From Cantharellus purpuraceus (taxonomy: Eukaryota; Basidiomycota; Agaricomycetes; Cantharellales; Hydnaceae), in assembly GCA_025174535.1 (NCBI GenBank), contig JALBUN010000013.1, forward strand, positions 62,001 through 126,000: DNA of 64,000 nucleotides, read 5' to 3'. Positions 42,215-55,600 of this stretch are shown here, one piece after another. Both the position numbers and the translations under genes were made by a program. The notes beneath the pieces are model-generated. The model did no database searches and was not told the DNA's origin. It worked only from the letters and a program-made list of their open reading frames with translations. The stretch's first letter is position 1. Each line of letters opens with the position of its first letter.

Positions 42215-42790
42215 GATCTTGACTTGTTTTGCACATTAGTTGTTGCACAGCGCTTTTCCTTTATGTCGTGATCGCCAGATAGGGGGTGCACGGCAATTCA
42301 AGTTCGGCGGTAGATCGACTATGAAAGCGTCTGGCCCTGCGCTTGGGGATCCGAGGCTGTTGATTTCGCATCAGGCCCTTCCAAATATAGATCTGCCAAA
42401 GCTTTTGCAATACGCCCATGTCAATCTGGGTTCAGAGCAGCCACTATGCGAGCAACATGAAGCGAAAATTTCCGCTGCTAGGGTGCATCATTGGGAGGGC
42501 GTCATACCGCACCGCCCGGCATACTGATGTGAGCTTCCCACGCCAATGCCATCGATAAAGGTATAGAAAAACAAGGGGAGGAGAGGGTCTCTGAACTGGT
42601 ACATGACCACGCGTACAAATAAATAGCCTTCAAGCGAAGCGAGGTGATACGGCGACCTCGTCAAGTCGCACAGCCTTGATGCCTTGATTGGCTGCCTGAA
42701 CACCCCCACGTCAAAACAAACAAACAGAGAGACAAATAGGACAAATTTGTCTGACACAGCTCAAAGAATGAATGGGTAGTGCCTCTCTGT

Positions 42791-45040
42791 TTATGCTCGG
42801 GGTAACGAGAAGCTGACGCCCTGTGCAAGCGGCGCATGGTCCGAGTAGTTGACAGTACACGCACTCCAACGCACATACTGCTTCCAAGCATCGCCTCCTG
42901 ATTCGCGGCCCCTGCATAGATAGATAAGGCATGACTTTCCTACGGGAACATGTGGGGAAACCCCATGCCGGGGACATACCAGCCGGTGCTCTGGGGGGTC
43001 AGATAAGCAAAGCACCGGTCAGCCGTGTAACAGCAGCGATTGGCTGAGGCAGTACCTTGTTTCCACCAAAAGCTGCACCAATCTCGGCGCCACTGGTACC
43101 CACATTCACCTACAACCGTTGATTGTTTGAACTTGTTGTCGAGGGACGGTGAGATGACGCACGTTCACAATGCCGCAATCAGATCCTGCAGGGCCAATCC
43201 ATCTCCCGATATTCCGAATATCTCTGGTCCACAAACTGCTCGACAGACCCTGAGGGACCGCATTGTTCAATTCAATAGCCTCCTCTAATTCATCGAACAC
43301 TGCGATTTTCAAGATCGGGGCAAAAACTTCCTTGCTCCACAGTTCCTGGCTGGGATCTGCTGATATTGGTTGCGCGATGGTCGGGCGCACGTAAAATCCC
43401 CGCGCAAGGTCCCCATCACATTCAGACGCATCAAAAAGGTCTCCGCCAGCCAGGATCTCGGCGCCGGATGAGCGTAACGATGTGATGGCTTCGGAATACG
43501 TTGATGTCGCTTTCTGTGTGTGGAGTGGGCCTAGCAATGTGCGCGGATCGAGTGGATCTCCAGGATGAAGTGATGTATAGGCAGTCTGAAGGCGGTCAAT
43601 GAAGGTGGGTGCGATGGAGCGCTGGAGGAACAGACGGCGTGTGGAGGTGCAGCGTTGCCCAGCTGTGCCAATTGAACCAAAGAACACAGCTGGGATGGCG
43701 AGGTCGAGATCCGCATCAGAAAGAACAATGGATGCTGGTGGTGGTTGAGTGGCAGATATGCGTTGGCTCATTCAATTTCAAAATAGATGCAGACTTTAAT
43801 GGAGACGGCACACCATTGTTACCGCCTAGCTCGAGAAGAAGTTTGCCGAAGCGTGATTGCACAACTCTCCCAACCTTGCGACCGACAGCTTCAGAACCAG
43901 TGAATGATACTAGGACCGAGAGCACCATCAATGCACTGGTAGGGTGAAACGCAGATCAAAAGAGGTACCCAGATCGACTTGTTTACATTCGACTACAGCC
44001 TCGCCCACGTCTTTTCCGCCGATGATGAGACTTGCAACAGCACCCGGTATACTGTTCCTTTCCAACACACTTGCCACGATCTTGGTAACGGCAATTGAAC
44101 ACAGGGGCGTTGAGGGTGATGGTTTCCACAAAGTGGCGTTGCCAGCTGCCAGGGAAAGAGCGAGGTTCCTGTATGATGAACAAGAAGCATCCGAGGAAGC
44201 ATTTAAATACAGATGACGACAGAATGATTCTGCCATCCATACCATCCGTATACAGCCACCGGAAAGTTGAAGGCACTCAAGACAGCAACAACACCAAGTG
44301 GATTGGGAACTGTAAAGCAGCGGAACTCAGTTATGGATGTATGGGATCAAGCGCGGCGCCTGCCTTCTAGAATTGAGTGTCCAGGGCGTTCAGAACTGAT
44401 GACACGGCCGTTCATCATACGTGAGAGACCAACGGCATAATCACACTTTGCGCCACAAGAATTCAATGTTGAGAAAAGATGACGCATCGACGAGTCGTAC
44501 TTACAATGTCCACAAATTCTTGCACTTCTCCCACCCCTTCAGTTCGAATTTTTCCCATCTCAAGAGATACCAGAGCTCCAAGCTCATCGCGCTATCAAAG
44601 TGATATGAGCTATTGCGTACTGAGCGGTCTTATAGACATTGGCACTTTATCAGCGATGGCCTGGCGGATCTGGCGCACAATCTCTCCGCGACGCGGTGCA
44701 GGGATGTGCCTATACTGGAGATACGCCTCTCTTGTTCTCATTAATGCATGCTGCAGTTCGTCAGGGGTTCCCTTTGATTTTATCAAATTGACGTGGGTGA
44801 TTTTGCATTTCAGGGTATTTCACGCACCGAGCGGACATGCGCGAGTGTCTCCCTCGTAGACGGACAAATACTCTTGAAGACTTCTCCTGTGCCTTTCCAT
44901 TCTCCATCATAGACGCCTGGAATCTCGTTGCCTGTTGCTGGAAGTTCAAGCGCAGAGAGAATGTTGGACGCCCGCGACGAAAGCGACCTGAACAGTAGAG
45001 CCCTGGTGGGAGTCTTGAGCGTGGAAATAGTTAATGACAT
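42791..45040 (-). CDS. Aldehyde dehydrogenase, ALDH7 (antiquitin) type
   Basis: Start '[20 protein letters not shown]' at 45040 resembles a mitochondrial targeting peptide. Conserved blocks: '[18 protein letters not shown]', '[17 protein letters not shown]', '[20 protein letters not shown]', '[19 protein letters not shown]', '[13 protein letters not shown]', 'LLLELGGNN' (general-base Glu), '[17 protein letters not shown]' (catalytic Cys), '[11 protein letters not shown]' and '[12 protein letters not shown]', ending '[17 protein letters not shown]' with TAA at 42791-42793. ALDH7 enzymes oxidise aminoadipic semialdehyde and related aldehydes with NAD+. The intron between 'SILE' and 'VPNPLG' appears to start with GC (GCAGGC) rather than GT. 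Divergent from the S41 peptidase gene. Confidence 0.92.
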
Positions 45041-45701
45041 TGTATCAACCCTAAGACTGTGACAATGATAGTCGGAGCTATGCGCGCCTTATCGGAGTTT
45101 GATAAGGCGATTTGAAAGCCTGGAAGCCATCATTGCATTACAGTTACTCGAAGCAGTTAAGCAAGATACTCCAGACCAGCCCAGGTCGCATATTCGCTGC
45201 TCTGCGTCCTCCTCAACCTACCCCAAAGGCGTTTCGACATGCCACTCAATGCTAGATCACCTCCTTTTCTTGACAATTGATTGATTCCTGTACCGTAAGG
45301 GGATCGAATACATATCCTGCGGCCTCTGTATGTTACCGTCACACTTTGGAGCTGCCGTGATCACTCTCCCGCCTGATGTTTTCTAAGAAACATTAAATAT
45401 GGATGCCACGAAGCAACTGGGGGCGCTGAGCTTTCAGTGAGTGTCTCATCTAACCGGGTTGCAATGTGTAGATATAGAGTTGGATTCCGGGGTCTCGATC
45501 ATTTAGCTTAGGGTGCGTGTGTAACTCTTGGAAGGGTTTTCACATGGTCACACCGATATAGAGCCCATCATAGAGCCTTCGTCATACATAGCACATGTTC
45601 TTATATATGTCATGTTACGGCACCCCGTAATTTCTATAAAGCTTTTGTGATGCTGGGAAGAGATAACGCATCCTTCTCAAGCACGCTCTGTTGTCCCCAG
45701 A
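45041..45701. promoter_or_regulatory. Divergent intergenic region ALDH7 / S41 peptidase
   Basis: 661 bp between two opposite start codons. TATAAA at 45635-45640 lies 62 bp before the peptidase ATG and is a reasonable TATA box for it. No ORF of interest. Confidence 0.5.
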
Positions 45702-48700
45702 ATGCTGTCCTTGGGCTTGGCTCTCAGTTTGGCGCCCCTTGCTTTGGGTCTCGCACCGCCGAATATCCAAGAGCGTGCACCTGACCCATGTGCAAAAATT
45801 GGGGGACAGTCCTTCGTTCCTCCCGCTGACGCGCTCGCATGTTTGAAATCATTCCCTTTCAATGAGACCATTCGACAGAACGTCATGGCAACTGGTAGGT
45901 TCAATGACAGAGCGCGTTGGCACTATGACGAATTTTGTTTGGCAATCTAGTCTCTGGTGTCTTCGATTTCTACACATTCGAGGACTACTACCTGAAGATC
46001 GAGCCACCTTTCCAGGAGTCAACTGTGAATATCAGGGAGCAGCTACATCGGATCAATACCACCACGTATGCAGTAAGTGGTCCAAGTCCCCACGATAAGA
46101 TAATTTTTGTTGACCCTGTGTGAAGACAGACTTTGACTTCTCCAAGGACCTTTATGACTTCACCAATCAGCTGAACGATGGACATACTCGTGAATAATAG
46201 TCTTCCAAATGTGATAACAGCTGATCTCGAATCATAGGCTGGTTACCCGCCTGCTACTGGCTTACCTTCCAGAACATCCTTCCAACACCACCTGTGACGG
46301 CAAGTCCTCCATACTCCAACCCTCAACTACTAACACAAACGCGGATACCTTTTAGCTCGAAGTCGGCGGTGTCCAAAATGTCTTCATTGCCCCTGATGCT
46401 GTCGCGTTCATTGAGCAGCTCGGTACCGAATTCACCTCCTTTTTCGACAAGATGAATATCGACTGGAGGCGTCTCGCGGGCGCCAAAGTGTTGGAGATTA
46501 ATGGTTTGAGGGCTTACGACTACGTGGACCGCATTGCCTCCAACACTAGCGGCAACTATCTGGACCACGGCGTTCGAGTCAACAGCGTGTTTTCGAGCTA
46601 CAGGATCGACGGGACGAATGCGTTTTCACAGCGCCTAGGAGACTTGGCGGGACCTCCTTTCCCCGATCCCCCAAGTGTGACATTCACCCTTATTCCGGTG
46701 AACAGCACAGGCGAGGAGACCATCACTATTCCCTATCTGGCGTCATACATTGGTCCGCAGCCGTTCAAAGATGCCGCGAGCTTGTATGTGGTTCCTTAAA
46801 TTTCAGGAGAGGTTCAATGCAGACAATTTGTTGACGTCCTTATTGCTTGCCTGTAGCTGGCAGATCAACTGTGCTGCCAATGCCAATACCAATGGTGTGG
46901 ACAACTCTGTCACCGGGAACGTTTCACCCCAAGTTATAACACCCCGCCGCCGTATGCTCGCTAATATCGTCGACGGATCACCCAAACAGTCTCTCGGACT
47001 CCCTTCGCAGTTCCAGCCCACAGTGCCCATCATTTCTGGCCAGAATGGCGCCGTAAAGTCATTTATCTTACCCGACAACAAGACTGGAGTGCTTTTTGTT
47101 GGCAGCTTTTCGCCGGCCAGTGAGCAGACGTTCCAGCAGGATATTGTCACCGGCGTGAACACATTCAAGCAAAGGGGTGTGACGCAGCTGATAGTGGACC
47201 TCTCGAACAATGGCGGTGGGTTTCCATTGCGGGTCATCTTCTCGTCTTTGGATAAACCTGAGCTTGTTATTTTTATTTAGGTGGATTTGTGTGCCTTGGC
47301 CAATGGCTGCACAAGTTCCTTGTCGGCTCAAATGCGATCCAGAATCCGTACGTTGCTCAGTATGCCTCTTAGGCCGTCCGCACGCTCACGCTACATACAT
47401 CGCAGAGGTTTTCAATCAAGCGCCCGTGCAAATCCGCTTGCACAGAAGGTTGTCAAAGCCGACATCGCAAAGAACGTTACCACCAATCAGGTGCGTCCGC
47501 TCTCATGTACAGTCATCACGTGCTGCTCAAGCAAATATTGAACCACAGGCTTTCTATCCTCCGCCGAATTGGGCATTCTTGAACAACACAGAGTTCCCGG
47601 CGACGTTTGACTATGCGGACCCGTCGTTGCCGTCCCACATTAATGGGCAGAATGAGCCGACGACGCAGAGGTTTTTCGTGCGTGATTTTGTGTGTTTGGA
47701 CTGGATGGACGTGCTGAGATTGTGGGTAGGATATTTGTGATGGAGAATTCTTCGAGCCGTTCCCTCCAGAGCCACCTTTCGACTTGAAGTAAGTGGGCAC
47801 GACACGTGGCATACTGAACTTCTGCTGAAGTTGATGTGCCTTTCTTCCAGCAAGGTGGTGCTTGGTATGTTGGGCGCGTCAAATGTAAATCCTATGCCGT
47901 ATACTGACCCAGGTTTTTCTTTTAATAGTCGGGAATGGAAACTGCGCGTCTACGTGCGCCATGTTTAGCACGCTTATGCATGAGAGACATAATACGAAGA
48001 CTATTGTGTTTGGTGGCAAGGTATGTGGCGTGTTGGCGATTCGGTGCCATCTTTTTACAACTCTTTTGTTATTCTTATAGCCTGGTGAGCGGTTGGAATA
48101 CAAGGGTATGGCTGGCAATCAGGTCTTGGAGTGGTTTGATCTCGACTCGGAGATCAAAGTGCGTTCTCTTGATTTCATTTTTTTGTTGTGAGCATGTGGT
48201 GACGGTCATTCTTCAAGACTGCTGGGGTTAAGAACGTAAGTTTAAAGTTCACTTTGCCATGGAACTGTTCTTTATTCATCTTTTCATCTTTTTTAAGGAT
48301 CCACTTGCTCCACCCGACCTGTAAGTCCCTCGGATCATGATGGGGTGACATTCCATTGAAAATATACTGTCACACGCACATAGTATTGTCAATGGAAACA
48401 TGCGGTGGGTACCATTCTTGCTGTTGAGAAAACCGCAATAATGATGCCCCTTTCAGTGTTAACTGGAGAACTGGTTCGTCTTAAGAGGGCAGCTTATGCC
48501 CCGTTTCCCCCCAAAGAGGACATTGCGTGTTGATCTTTCATTTTAGCATACAGCTTCTTCGATGAGTCGAAGCCGATTGGTAAGTTGCCCGGCTGTTGTT
48601 AGGTTTATTCTTGTTTACATTTGATGTCGTGATAGCGTTCGTCTCGGAGCCTGCGTCATGTGAGTTCTCCTTTCCGAAAAGTGATGTGTAGCCCCTGACC

Positions 48701-48926
48701 AATGTGCTTCCTTATTCTATAGTGCAGTTCCCGTATACCATGGAGACATACAACAACCCTCAGAAGATCTGGTTAGTCTCCCTGTCTACCTTTAGGGCTG
48801 TGCTCGTTGCTTACTGGCGGAATATTCCCCTAGGGAGTTTGTGTACGTGTTCAACGATGTATTCAGTACCATAATTTGGTATGCTAATCTGTACGTTGAT
48901 GACCTAGTGCGGAGAATGTTCTGTAA
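45702..48926 (+). CDS. Secreted S41-family (CPAF-like) serine peptidase
   Basis: Start 'MLSLGLALSLAPLALGL' at 45702 is a signal peptide, followed by 'CAKIGGQSFVPPADALACLK'. The middle contains 'DFYTFEDYYLKIEPPFQES', 'LYDFTNQLNDGHT', 'WRRLAGAKVLEINGLRAYDY' (PDZ-like region), 'NKTGVLFVGSF' and 'LIVDLSNNGG'. The later exon 'LVGNGNCASTCAMFSTLMHE' holds the expected nucleophile Ser of this fungal S41 group. A final intron (GTACGT...TAG) makes the protein end 'WEFVAENVL' with TAA at 48924-48926. At least ten short introns, some exons only about 20 nt around 48.2-48.7 kb. Expected role: extracellular or secretory-pathway peptidase; substrate unknown. Confidence 0.85.
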
Positions 48927-49548
48927 AGGCATCAGTCCGTGTCGAGGAATATATACTGGTACATACCTTCGATCCATCCTGTCGATCGTGGGCCCGGGTT
49001 TTTGGCGTTTATGGATTCCTGTCGTACGGGTGTTATATGGATGTTATACAGTCATTTATTTGTTATGCCCTTGGCATGGTGTTATGACAGTGGATTGTTT
49101 GAGAGACCAGCCACTGGCGAAATTTGAGGTTGAGCGACTATCTTGCGCAGCACCTATAAACAGTTGTGAATAGTCCCAAAGGGTTCGAACGTGTATCAGA
49201 TATACTCGAAAGGCACTGACATAACACTGGGTAAAGTCGAGACCCATAGAATTGATGTTAGTGTCGCGATATCATGCAGGGTGTGGAATGAAAGAGTGTG
49301 TTTATTTCCCATGGGGTGAAACTAGTGTTCGAGCGTAGCGCGCCAAATTTCGGGTTTCAAGCATTCGATTTTCTATCTGCGCTCTTGGTGACTCAACTGT
49401 GCAACACTGGCATATATAGAGCCAGTGCATGCGAAGATTCACCAAATCATTCGAGCCACTACTTCGACGAGCACGTTACCAGTATCCTCCATATCATTTC
49501 GTTGTCCCGTATAGATTTTATACCTGCCGGGATACCCATAACTTTGCA
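48927..49548. other. No gene seen (intergenic between S41 peptidase and ThrRS)
   Basis: Only short out-of-family ORFs are seen. It should hold the peptidase 3' end and the ThrRS promoter. Confidence 0.6.
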
Positions 49549-52500
49549 ATGACGAGCACGGTGCCGCATTCAGTTCAGTCTAACTCGACGTCGGGGCCGC
49601 CGCCAGCTGTAGCACAGGGGGGGTTGCCGGCTACTGGGAAGAAGAAGAAGGAGAAGCCTGTAGAGGGTGGCGTGCAATCTAGTGTAGAGGTATGGCTTAC
49701 CCACCTCTCACTACGATATGATAATTAAAGAAAACTCAACTTTGCAGCTTAATCCAGAGTACATTGACCATAGAGTCCGGATATTTGAAAAAGCAAAGGC
49801 TGAATATGACGTGTTCGTGCAGAGTATGTTGGTTCCCAACGCCGCGCTCCCAGTGGAGCGCGCGTTGTTTGGTGTGTCTGACATAGTGTGTAGACCAGCC
49901 GCGACAACAGATTCAGGTCACTATGCCAGACGGGTCGATAAGAAATGGTGTGAGCTGGGAGACGAGCCCTATGGATGTCGCAAAAGAGGTGTCAAAAAGT
50001 TTATCGGAACGCATTGTGATCGCTAAAGTACGTCTCGACACTCCTGCTCTTCAACTCTGTACCCACACCTGCCATTATCACGCTAGGTGAACGGAAACTT
50101 ATGGGATCTAGAACGTCCGTTAGAGGGCTCGTGCAAGCTGGAGCTGCTCGATTTCGAAAATGACGAAGGTATCTCCACTCCCATCCCTCCTCTTCTCTCC
50201 ATGCATGCCGACTGACCTATGTGGGAAAAGGCAAGCGCGTATTCTGGCACTCCTCTGCGCACGTCCTCGGTGAAGCCGCCGAACGATGCTTCGGTTGCCA
50301 CCTCTGTATCGGCCCTCCCACCGACGACGGCTTCTTCTACGAGATGGGTATGGGGCTCACGACTAGGAACGTCCTAGAGTCCGACCTGCCTACCCTCGAA
50401 AATGTCAGCAAATCCGCGATCAAGGCAAAGCAAAGGTTCGAGCGCCTTGTATTGCCCAAGGAGACACTCTTGGAGATGTTCAACGTGCGTTCTACATACA
50501 CTGCTACCAACCTTGTTGCACGCCAATTGACATTTTTAATTACTGCGCTAGTACAACAAGTACAAGGTGCATATCATCCAATCGAAGATTCCCGACGGCA
50601 CTTCCACCACTGTATACCGATGCGGTCCCATGATCGACTTGTGCGTAGGACCACACGTGCCCCACACTGGACGGATCAAGGCCTTTTCTATCCTCAAGGT
50701 CTGTCTATTGACGACGACGGTCCTTTCTCATCGCAGTACTGATATGCGTGGGTACATCATGTCACGGTATTTTAGAGCTCCGCATCATACTTTCTCGGCG
50801 ACCAAAATAATGACTCTCTGCAACGCGTGTATGGAATTTCATTCCCGGATACAAAGCAGCTTACGGAGTATAAGGCATTCCTCGCCGAGGCTGCGAAACG
50901 GGATCATCGGAAAATTGGAAAGGTGTGTATAGGGGAACGGTTTCAATTATTAGTGACGACTACTTGATTTATTTTATGTAACGTTAGGATCAAGAGTTAT
51001 TCTTTTTCCATGAACTTAGTCCTGGAAGCGGATTTTTCCTCCCGCACGGTACGCGTATATATAATGCGCTCATGGAATTGATGCGGGTCCGTACCCACTT
51101 CTCGTGAAGTGCTTGATGCATGCTTATGAATTTTAGTCCGAGTACCGCAAGCGGAACTACCAAGAAGGTATGTCATCCAAGCTCTTTCTGCGTCTCATAA
51201 CCGGGTACAATATAATTTTTCAGTAATTTCCCCGAACATGTTCAACAGTAAACTATGGGAAACCTCGGGACACTGGCAAAACTACAAGGATGACATGTTC
51301 CTGCTGGATGTGGACAAGGAAAAATTTGGGCTGAAGCCGATGAATTGCCCTGGGCATTGTCTCATTTTTGATAGCCGCGATCGTAGTTATAAGGAGCTTC
51401 CGATTCGGATGGCAGAGTTTGGAGTGTTACATAGGAATGAGGCGTCGGGGGCATTGACGGGATTAACGAGAGTGAGGAGGTTTGTGCAGGATGATACGCA
51501 TATTTTTTGTACACCGCGGCAGGTAAGAAGTGGCTACAAAGTAGGTTTTTCCCTAATGATTAACGGATTGTATGATATAGATTGGTGAAGAAATTGCAGG
51601 CCTGTTCGATTTTCTGCAATGTGTGTATGGGATCTTCGGCTTTGAGTTCCAGCTTGAACTCTCTACCCGCCCCGAGAAATTCCTTGGTGAAATAGAGACA
51701 TGGGATGCTGCCGAAAAGGTCTGCATCGTTACACCAGTGGAATATCTTAAGCTCATGCGTCAAATACCTACAGCAACTCTCCGCAGCCCTCGAAAAATTC
51801 CACCCTGGTAAATGGGAACTCAACCCCGGTGACGGCGCCTTCTATGGGCCCAAGATTGACATCAAAATCCGTGACGCGCTACGTCGGTCCTTCCAATGCG
51901 CCACGATTCAGTTGGATTTCCAGCTTCCGATCAAGTTTAACCTCAAGTACCGGAGTGCCGAAGATGGACAAGAAGCTGTTGCTGCAGCCGCTGGAGAGGG
52001 AGGGGAACGCACGGTGAATCGGCCCGTGATTATTCATCGGGCCATTTTGGGGAGTTTGGAGCGGTTTATTGGAATTGTCACAGAGCATTTTGCAGGCAAA
52101 TGGTGAGTTTGATTTTTCTGATGGGAATATATTTGATGAGATTGCTGATGATGAATTACTGGATAGGCCGTTTTGGATGTCGCCACGACAGGTTTTGGTC
52201 ATCCCTGTCGCTGCACCCTACGTACGTAAACTTTGTCGCGTCTTTTTGATCCTTTTCCAAAACAAATACGTCTTGTTTAACACAGAAAGAGTATGCGTCA
52301 GAGATCGCGGGCCGATTAACGGCATTGGGGTTATGGACGGACGTTGATAATGGAGACAATACGTTGCCGAAAAAGATCCGCAATGGTGAGATTGCGCAGT
52401 ACAACTTCATCTTTGGTGCGTATCGGCCATGGTCTTATTTCAATAATCAAGTTAACATGACTCGCTCACTTTGTTTAGTGGTAGGACAAGACGAGCTCGA

Positions 52501-52636
52501 CTCGAGATCAGTCAATGTGCGGAACCGCGACGATGTGGGGACAAAAGCGCGGTCAGAGGTTGTGCCGCTAGGTGTCGTGGAGCGACAGCTTGTTGCGCTC
52601 AAGGAGTCGCGCACTTTGAATAATAAGCTTGTGTAG
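49549..52636 (+). CDS. THS1: Threonyl-tRNA synthetase
   Basis: Start '[16 protein letters not shown]' at 49549, with a Lys-rich N-terminal segment. The TGS domain follows ('[19 protein letters not shown]', '[14 protein letters not shown]'), then the editing domain ('[19 protein letters not shown]', '[19 protein letters not shown]'), and the class II core: '[20 protein letters not shown]', '[20 protein letters not shown]', motif 2 '[20 protein letters not shown]', '[17 protein letters not shown]', motif 3 '[17 protein letters not shown]'. The anticodon-binding domain ends at '[12 protein letters not shown]' (stop 52634-52636). It charges tRNA-Thr and hydrolyses mischarged Ser-tRNA. All exons join in frame. 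Confidence 0.94.
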
Positions 52637-55600
52637 TTGGTGTGTTGCGCCGCGGCCGCCGGGAGTCGGAGGTGGCAGTTGCGGTGGAGTCGGATATTTT
52701 TCTTCTTTCTTTTGAATCACAATGTTAATGAACTGTGTGTGAGCCCTGTGTGTGCGCTAGTGTATTTGGTTCATTAGTTATTATAGTACTCTTCACGGTT
52801 GTGAACGAGGTATACACCATTGTTGATGTTGCATCCATGAGGGTAATATAAGGTGTGGTCATTGTAGTGTTGTATGGTCGACTGATACTTCTTAGAGACT
52901 GTATGGTGAACAAATGGCATTTCGAACGAATGAACAACCCGTCAGACTTATATCTCTTCACGTGTATGTGGGTGTGTCACTAAAAGAGCTAGGGCTTATG
53001 GACTCAGAAACGCAGAGTATTTGGTTTCAACTATATGGCGATTAACAGCCGTCATATAGCTGAGAAGATCGCCTGCTTCCTGCGAACTACTGTCCTTTGT
53101 GTACACGTATACCATCGTCATACATCTATTGTCAACAATAGGTGTGACGATTCAAATTCAAGACGTAGTTTCCATAGTGATTTAATGTAAAGTAACACCA
53201 AAGACCAATCTTTGGCATGCATAATATAGTTGCTGTTATCAAGATCAAAGCCCCTGCGTATATGCGTTGATGTCCTTGGAAGTTCAAAGGGCAACTCGGA
53301 GTGCATTTATTGCATAGCAATGCGTTGCGGTGAGGATGTGGTGAAGTCGAATCGAGTCATCAGCTGATGCATCCTTCCATCGGCGACGCCGGTAGATGAG
53401 AAAAGTCAATACTCAGACTTGTCTACTTACTCCATTTATCTAATAACAAAGAACGCAACGTTCTTACCCCTCAACTGAGACTTCCACGCGAGCGTTGTAC
53501 CCCACAGATGGTAGGTACAGTGATACAGGGCGATCACACCTCATTGACAAACCAAGGGGGTTAGTTCAAAGCTTCCTTCACATCGCATCTGAAACTTATG
53601 TTACGCATAGGTGATCCCGGGCCAGTAATCTGCAATAACGTATCCAAGGCAGGACATTCATTAACATTCAATACCACTCCCTGGAAGTGAGTTCCGTTGT
53701 TCCGTTTGATGGTACTCCTGGTGCAGGTGAGATTCTAAGTCCAGTGCTGAAAACTACTGAAATTCTTCATGCCTACCTTGTCATCTCAACACAAAAAGAG
53801 GGGGCTGATAAAAAAACAAAATGTACCCCTGAAAGTGCGGTAAAGCTGTTAAAGTACTTCGCCACAGGTGCGTTCCCTTGGTACCAAGGAGGGACTGATG
53901 ACAATACTAACGCCGGTGATAGAGTCGGGGACTCCAGGCACTAATTATGTAAACCCAACATCCCTCGTTCAAGTCCCTTTTTCCAGCCTCTACTTCTTCC
54001 CGACCAAGTGTCTCATCGTACGGCTAACTGACATTGAATAGGCTGAGTATGCGCTTGGAGAGCAGGCGTGGTGCGACAGAATACCTAGAATACCTCCATG
54101 AGCGACGTAGCCACCAACCTTGTTGACATTCAGAGCCCGACCCACTCTTAGTATGCACTGGATATATATACGCCCAGTAGCAAGGTTTGTGTATGCAGTC
54201 TTTCCTCATTTTTATAGCCCGTGTTTCGTTCCTCCTGGTACCTCTGTAAGGGTGGCGCTTGAGGGAGGACTAGGGGTTGCTAACCGAGTATATTGGAGCT
54301 GCAGATGGATGGATCTGAAATTAGATGATACTCCATCTGTTCTCTTCCAGTTTGCTTCTGAAGCTAAGACCGTATACTATTTCCTGTTGCCTCTCGATGT
54401 GCAGATCAGGCGCGCTGAGTGCATGTTGTTGAAGCCCAGGTAATCAGTGTTGCAGACTCGGATTTGCGTATACAGACACTTGATCGATTTCCCTGCACGC
54501 CTCCGGGTAATAGGTCTCTGTTATTGTGCGTTGGAGCCGCCTAGCGTGGCACTGTAGAGGGCGAATGAGATCTCGGGACGTGTTTTCTCATTATATTTGT
54601 CATTTGGCATGTGCCTTGTGTTGAAATGTGGAACGCGTACACATATTACAGGGCGTTAACCATAATTGGACGACGCGGACTTCATGATCCACCGTCAACT
54701 ATATTTGGTCGACACGGGAATAGCAGTCCATTTTCCATTCTCTGCACTGGCGGACATGGAGGTGACCGCCAGTTATTCCTCTTTTTCTCAGTCGTATATA
54801 TCCCACATAGCGACTGAGGTGAGAGGCAATGTTCTCTGTCTGTTCAGTATAGATTTACTCGTGTATTATGACGCCGTACAGATCATACTGTACAGGTATT
54901 GATAATATAGCCGTATATATCTCACACAGCGACTGAGATCATACTGTACAGACTTCAATATCTTGGCTCTAAAGTAAACGTCGGTCGTCGCATAACTTGA
55001 CATGAGAATGCACATGTTCTCATTAGAGTCGTTAATATAATTTTTTTATACTTCGTTCTGGCGCCAACGCCGAGATCACAATGATGACCTTGGCACAGTT
55101 TCAAAGTTTCACACATCTTTGCATGTGTTCCACCACCACCACCACTATCGTCTTGACCTTTTGCTACACCCGCCTTGGTTGGAGGAAATAGACTCTTTCC
55201 TCACAGCAATGTTGAATCCCAGGACGACCCATGCGAATTGTCTGATACGGGAGAATATTGCCAAGCCCCTCCAGTTCACTGACCTTAACCCAAGTTCTCA
55301 GCACTATTTGTGGTATAAAGTGAGCATTATCACAACGTATGCCTTCTTCTTTTGCCATGCAAGTTACTGTAAGGGATTGCCACGTCTGCTGTTCCGGTGA
55401 GTTATCCAGAGTTTCAGCGGAAAGGCTCAGATGCGAACCAGAACCCTTCACCTTGACTAGGACGCCCAAGGCATATGACGTTGGTGCGTTTGGACCTCGT
55501 GTGGCGAGTCATGATTACACGCGTGCTACGGATGGCTTTCCGTTCTGCCTCGCTCAATCCATGCTCTAAACATAAACCTTGAACAACGGTGACAATGATG

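Noticed and set aside
42240..42527. 95-codon plus-strand ORF downstream of zinc-finger copy B
   Set aside because: No recognisable features; lies in the convergent 3' region between two genes and is most likely chance.
49175..49260. tRNA gene suggested by GGGTTCGAAC
   Set aside because: The T-loop-like string is present, but no A box, anticodon arm or pairing acceptor stem can be formed around it.
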